Below are positions 40,001 through 43,056 of a DNA stretch of 43,056 nucleotides, in pieces (within the stretch, counting starts at the first letter, position 1; the number at the start of each line of letters is the position of its first letter). Source of the stretch: Anaerolineae bacterium (GTDB lineage Bacteria > Chloroflexota > Anaerolineae > Aggregatilineales > Phototrophicaceae). The DNA is taken from contig JAIOHM010000027.1 of the NCBI GenBank assembly GCA_019912965.1, forward strand, positions 1-43,056, read 5' to 3'. Under the pieces are notes generated by a model that worked only from the letters and a program-made list of their open reading frames with translations, was not told the origin of the DNA and did not search any database. Both the position numbers and the translations under genes were made by a program.

Positions 40001-42580
40001 ATGTCCACCAAGCCGCATGTTTTCATCAGCTACGCCCGTTCCGATGGACGCGACGAGGCCGAAAATCTCTACCGTGCGCTGCATGAACGTCATATCAGCG
40101 CATGGTATGACCGCCGCAACATTGAAGCCGGGCAGGACTTCAGTGCAGAAATCGAGGACGGAATCGAAAAAGCCACCCATGTTGCCGTATGCGTCACGCC
40201 GGGGAGCAAACGCGATACCAGCTTCGTCCGCAATGAAATCCAGTACGCCCGCTTGGTGAACAAACCGATTATCCCGCTGCGTTTTGAAAACATCGCCCCG
40301 CATGTCACCATCAGCACCTATTCCTACATCGACTTTTTTGGTCGAGAATGGACGGACGCCGTAAAAGAACTGCTGGATTGGTTGGATAAACCCCTCAGCG
40401 ATCATCCCGAATCGCCCGCGCCCAAAGAAATTGACCCCTTCCGCAAACATGTTGAGCAGCTTAGTCATTTCACCGTGCGAATCCTCAAGCAGACCGTGTT
40501 TAACGCACAGGTCGTCATGCTCCGCAGCCAAGATTCGCCGGATGCCATCGCTCACGAAACGTTGCCCACCATCTACCAAACGCAGCATCCCACGTGGTTC
40601 AGCGGCGACGAGAAACCCGCCGAATTCAAGACATTTGCCGAAGCCTTCACCCATCATGAACAACGAGTGCTGCTCTTGGGCGCGCCGGGGGCGGGCAAAA
40701 CCACCTCATTGTTAGCCTTCGCCCGTGACTGTGCCTATGCCCGCTTGGAAGACTCCAAAGCCTTGCTGCCCGTTTACGCGCCTATCACCCGTTGGGATGG
40801 CTCAACGCTGCTGGTCGAATGGCTGGCGAAAGAGGCTAATTTGCCTGTCGAGGCGCTGCGGACGGAAATTGAAGCAGGCCACGCATTGCTTTTGCTGGAT
40901 GGCTTGGATGAACTGCCCGATGAGGTGGCTGACCCCAGCAAGCCGATGAGCCGCCCGCGCGATTACCGCGTCGATTTTATGCATGTGCTGGCGATGATCC
41001 CCAAGACGCCGACGCTCATTACCTGCCGCATTAAAGATTACGACAACATTGTCAAAAAGGGCGGCGAGAAAATTGCCCTCAACGGCGCGGTGACTCTTAA
41101 ACCGCTGACCGATGAGCAGATCAAAACCCACTTGAATAACCAGCCGGAACTTTGGGCGGCGATTGAAGCCGATGACCGCCTGCGCGAGATGGCGCGGACG
41201 CCGCTGCTGCTCACCCTGCTGACGGTGGCCTACCGTGACGCAGGTTCAAAAGCCCGCGAATTGAAAGGTGTAAAAGATTCAGCGGATTTGCAGGACAAAA
41301 TCTTTGAAACCTACGTCCACCAGCGTTACCAATTCGAGCAGCGCCGTTCCCCCAAACCTCTCCCCCTCACCCTCGAACAAATTTACGCCCTGATGGGTCA
41401 GGTAACAATTGCCATGTTCGGTGACCCTGATCGAATGACTGCATTTAGAAGCCGGAAAGGTCAGGTCGAAATCACTCTAGCCTTGCCTCGCCGCGTTCTA
41501 GGAGACGAACAGGCTGAAATTTTCCTTGAATTGGCACAAAGGTTGCATTTATTAGTGCAATTTCGGGAGGATGCTTTCCGTTTTGTCCACCTGCTGCTGC
41601 GCGATCATTTTGCGGTTTCATACTGTTTGTCGCGGCTGATAGATACTCAATTAGAGGATGAACTGCGGATAGCAGCAGCCTTGACACTAGGTGAGATCGG
41701 AAGCTCTGTAGTGGCTGATGCACTGGTAGCAATTCTTCAAAATGATAATGAAAAACAAGAGATGCATTTATTATCGGCATGGATGCTGGGACGAATTGGT
41801 GACAAACGTGCGATTGAATCACTCCTTGAATTCATAGAAAGTGACGATAAAGAGATTCAAAGTGTAGGACTGCTTGGGCTCTGCTTTGGTGAAATTGATT
41901 TCACTAATTATGTGCAGCTAGTACAACCGCTCATTGGTTATCTTGATAAAGATAATGATGCGAGTATAGGTGCAGCATTGGTGTTAGGTCGTGTAGGACA
42001 AAAGGCTTTTAAGGTTTTAGTAGATTTTCTCCACAGTAATGCGTCAGATGAAGGGAAAATCTACGCTGCATTAGCTTTAGGGATGATGCAGAAAACAGCC
42101 AAACAAATTCAAGAACTGGAGGTTGTTTTCCACGATTTACAAATACCCACTGAAGTACTGAAAAACTTAGATGAACTTAATTCTGACAAATTGAGTGAAC
42201 GAATTTCAGACCTTACAGCTTACATAGGTACTAATACAATACATGGCGGATATGCTGCTGGTGTATTGTTAGGAAACTCAAGTGACCAGCTTATACAAGG
42301 CGCTATTGGTGCATTAAAAAGTAGTTTTCCTGGTGTCAGAAAAAGTGCAGTTTCAATGTTTATGTTTAATCCTGATGCTCGTGTCGTGATTCCTCTCATT
42401 GAGAGACTAAATGATGAGATTGTTGATATCCGCAAGAATGCGGCATTCGTGTTAGGCGAGATTGGCGATTACCGTGCTGTGCAGCCGCTGATATCTTTAC
42501 TAAATGATCCTGATAAAGAAGTTCGTAAAGAAGCCCGTGCAGCATTGCGGAAATTAGGCTATGACCCCGCCACGGAATGA
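40001..42580 (+). CDS. TIR-NACHT-HEAT NLR-like immune protein 2
   Basis: The 859-residue paralog of the gene at 31208 has the same order. A TIR domain spans about 5-120: HVFISYARSDGRDEAENLY, SAWYDRRNIEAGQDFSAEIE with Glu50 at the NADase position, TSFVRNEIQYA. The NACHT ATPase has Walker A GAPGAGKTT (227-235), Walker B LLLLDGLDE (296-304), LITCRIKDYDN, and FVHLLLRDHFAVSYC near 530. HEAT-like repeats fill residues 545-859 (EDELRIAAALTLGEIG; DEIVDIRKNAAFVLGEIG; DPDKEVRKEARAALRKLG). The HEAT part is longer than in paralog 1 and its DNA is markedly AT-rich from about 41.4 kb on. The ATG at 40001 has GGAG about 8 nt upstream; a GTG four codons earlier overlaps that site. The role is inferred as for the paralog: ligand-triggered NAD+ depletion. 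Confidence 0.93.
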   Translation: MSTKPHVFISYARSDGRDEAENLYRALHERHISAWYDRRNIEAGQDFSAEIEDGIEKATHVAVCVTPGSKRDTSFVRNEIQYARLVNKPIIPLRFENIAPHVTISTYSYIDFFGREWTDAVKELLDWLDKPLSDHPESPAPKEIDPFRKHVEQLSHFTVRILKQTVFNAQVVMLRSQDSPDAIAHETLPTIYQTQHPTWFSGDEKPAEFKTFAEAFTHHEQRVLLLGAPGAGKTTSLLAFARDCAYARLEDSKALLPVYAPITRWDGSTLLVEWLAKEANLPVEALRTEIEAGHALLLLDGLDELPDEVADPSKPMSRPRDYRVDFMHVLAMIPKTPTLITCRIKDYDNIVKKGGEKIALNGAVTLKPLTDEQIKTHLNNQPELWAAIEADDRLREMARTPLLLTLLTVAYRDAGSKARELKGVKDSADLQDKIFETYVHQRYQFEQRRSPKPLPLTLEQIYALMGQVTIAMFGDPDRMTAFRSRKGQVEITLALPRRVLGDEQAEIFLELAQRLHLLVQFREDAFRFVHLLLRDHFAVSYCLSRLIDTQLEDELRIAAALTLGEIGSSVVADALVAILQNDNEKQEMHLLSAWMLGRIGDKRAIESLLEFIESDDKEIQSVGLLGLCFGEIDFTNYVQLVQPLIGYLDKDNDASIGAALVLGRVGQKAFKVLVDFLHSNASDEGKIYAALALGMMQKTAKQIQELEVVFHDLQIPTEVLKNLDELNSDKLSERISDLTAYIGTNTIHGGYAAGVLLGNSSDQLIQGAIGALKSSFPGVRKSAVSMFMFNPDARVVIPLIERLNDEIVDIRKNAAFVLGEIGDYRAVQPLISLLNDPDKEVRKEARAALRKLGYDPATE

Positions 42581-42640
42581 GTCGTCTACCTATTTCCCAT
42601 TACTGCACACACGCCAAAGGCCAAAATCTGTTGCCTGTTT

Positions 42641-42710
42641 TTACTCGTTACTCGTCGCTTTGCCTTTTCCCTAGCACTTCGTACCTAGCACCTAGCACCT
42701 ACGAAGTACC
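42641..42710. repeat. Heptamer tandem array (TTACTCG to ACCTAGC)
   Basis: Ten units in unbroken register: TTACTCG, TTACTCG, TCGCTTT, GCCTTTT, CCCTAGC, ACTTCGT, ACCTAGC, ACCTAGC, ACCTACG, AAGTACC. It runs straight into the end of element copy C. Confidence 0.8.
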
Positions 42711-42838
42711 AACCATCCCCCAACCCGCTTAACAATCCGCTTCCCTCAAAACCGTTGGTAAACTCGTCCCGAAAGAGTGACCATTTGTTCACCCTTTTTC
42801 CCTCCAAATCTGCTACACTGTGCTTGTGAATAGCTTTT
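42709..42838 (-). repeat. Dispersed element core, copy C
   Basis: It is a close match to copy B. On the minus strand it runs from ACAAGCACAGTGTAGCAG through TTTGGAGGGAAAAAGGGTGA to AGCGGGTTGGGGGATGGTTG. A short reading frame across it codes DEFTNGFEGSGLLSGLGDGW, the same peptide as copy B. A good GGAGGG ribosome-like site precedes its GTG. Confidence 0.75.
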
Positions 42839-42854
42839 AGGCTGTATTTCCTAA

Positions 42855-42889
42855 TCGCTAAAAGCGAATCGCCAACCGCTAAACAGCAA
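42855..42889. repeat. Heptamer tandem array (NCGCTAA family)
   Basis: TCGCTAA, AAGCGAA, TCGCCAA, CCGCTAA, ACAGCAA. It lies on the upstream side of element copy C, as the related arrays do for copies A and B. Confidence 0.65.
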
Positions 42890-43056
42890 GTATTGCAGCG
42901 GCAGGCACATCCCGAATCGCCGCAATATATTTTGTCCGACAAATCCAGTCCGACAACCATACCGGGGACGACGATAACCACACTGCCAATGTCCGGCTAA
43001 TCAGCACCCCGAATCCGATATACACGCGGCGTTTCAAGAAACACCCCACCCCGTCC

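Larger units (their letters stand above)
42581..43056. other. Gene-free right end with repeats
   Basis: No credible gene in 476 bp. It holds heptamer arrays at 42641 and 42855 and dispersed element copy C. The last 150 bp (Cys-rich or Ser-rich in translation, no motif) I cannot assign. Confidence 0.6.

Noticed and set aside
31208..42580. Composite transposon or prophage carrying the NLR genes
   Set aside because: No transposase, integrase, att-like duplication or phage gene was found. serS and surE in the interval are core chromosomal genes.
42685..42981. 98-residue minus-strand frame at the right end
   Set aside because: It runs through a heptamer array and dispersed element copy C. Only the element-coded peptide is shared with other copies, so I treat it as repeat sequence and not a gene.

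Overview
The window is a 43 kb piece of a free-living bacterial chromosome, about 50-57% GC in most genes. It most resembles Chloroflexota of the Anaerolineae type. That is inferred from protein style only: many secreted PPC-domain proteins with Thr/Pro/Glu linkers, PD40 propeller proteins, multi-PAS orphan kinases, SH3-GDSL and LysM lipoproteins, F420-type luciferase-like oxidoreductases, and intergenic heptamer arrays. There is no rRNA, tRNA, insertion sequence, integrase, prophage or CRISPR array that I can see.

Layout. 0-7.5 kb: a thioredoxin-fold protein cut by the left edge, a PIG-L deacetylase, a small membrane protein, a four-PAS histidine kinase, a membrane-anchored PD40 propeller and a GAF-PAS kinase. 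7.6-12.2 kb: a leftward group of exported proteins (PPC protein, LysM lipoprotein, small anchored protein, SH3-GDSL hydrolase). 12.4-17.3 kb: a single-chain MmeI-like (type IIL) restriction-modification enzyme, an acyl-CoA dehydrogenase and a Tat-exported Rieske-like protein that has lost its histidine ligands. 17.3-30 kb: an LLM oxidoreductase, an APH-fold kinase with a Nudix-like N-terminus, an orphan iron-type binding protein, a very large PPC array protein, a PHP/DUF4291 pair, another PPC protein and a MerR/GyrI-like operon with a recognisable MerR-type promoter. 30-43 kb: an Mrr-like nuclease remnant, a gamma-glutamylcyclotransferase-like protein, and two paralogous TIR-NACHT-HEAT proteins (31.2-33.6 and 40.0-42.6 kb). 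Between them lie serS, a 56-residue membrane protein, a kinase-like protein, an EcsC-like protein, an FAD oxidoreductase and surE.

How it fits together. Most genes are housekeeping, envelope or sensing functions. The immune layer stands out: an MmeI-like enzyme with a base-composition break over its target-recognition region, a decayed Mrr-like enzyme, and two NLR-like proteins carrying TIR (probable NADase), NACHT (switch) and HEAT (probable sensor) parts. The second NLR-like protein has a strikingly AT-rich sensor half.

The most unusual non-coding structure is a set of degenerate 7-bp tandem arrays in at least six intergenic places. Several accompany three same-orientation copies of a roughly 125-bp dispersed element near 17.4, 30.1 and 42.7 kb. 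Two of those copies bracket the NLR interval. A separate GC-rich palindrome family has one copy inside the restriction enzyme's reading frame (15.17 kb) and one between genes (28.1 kb).
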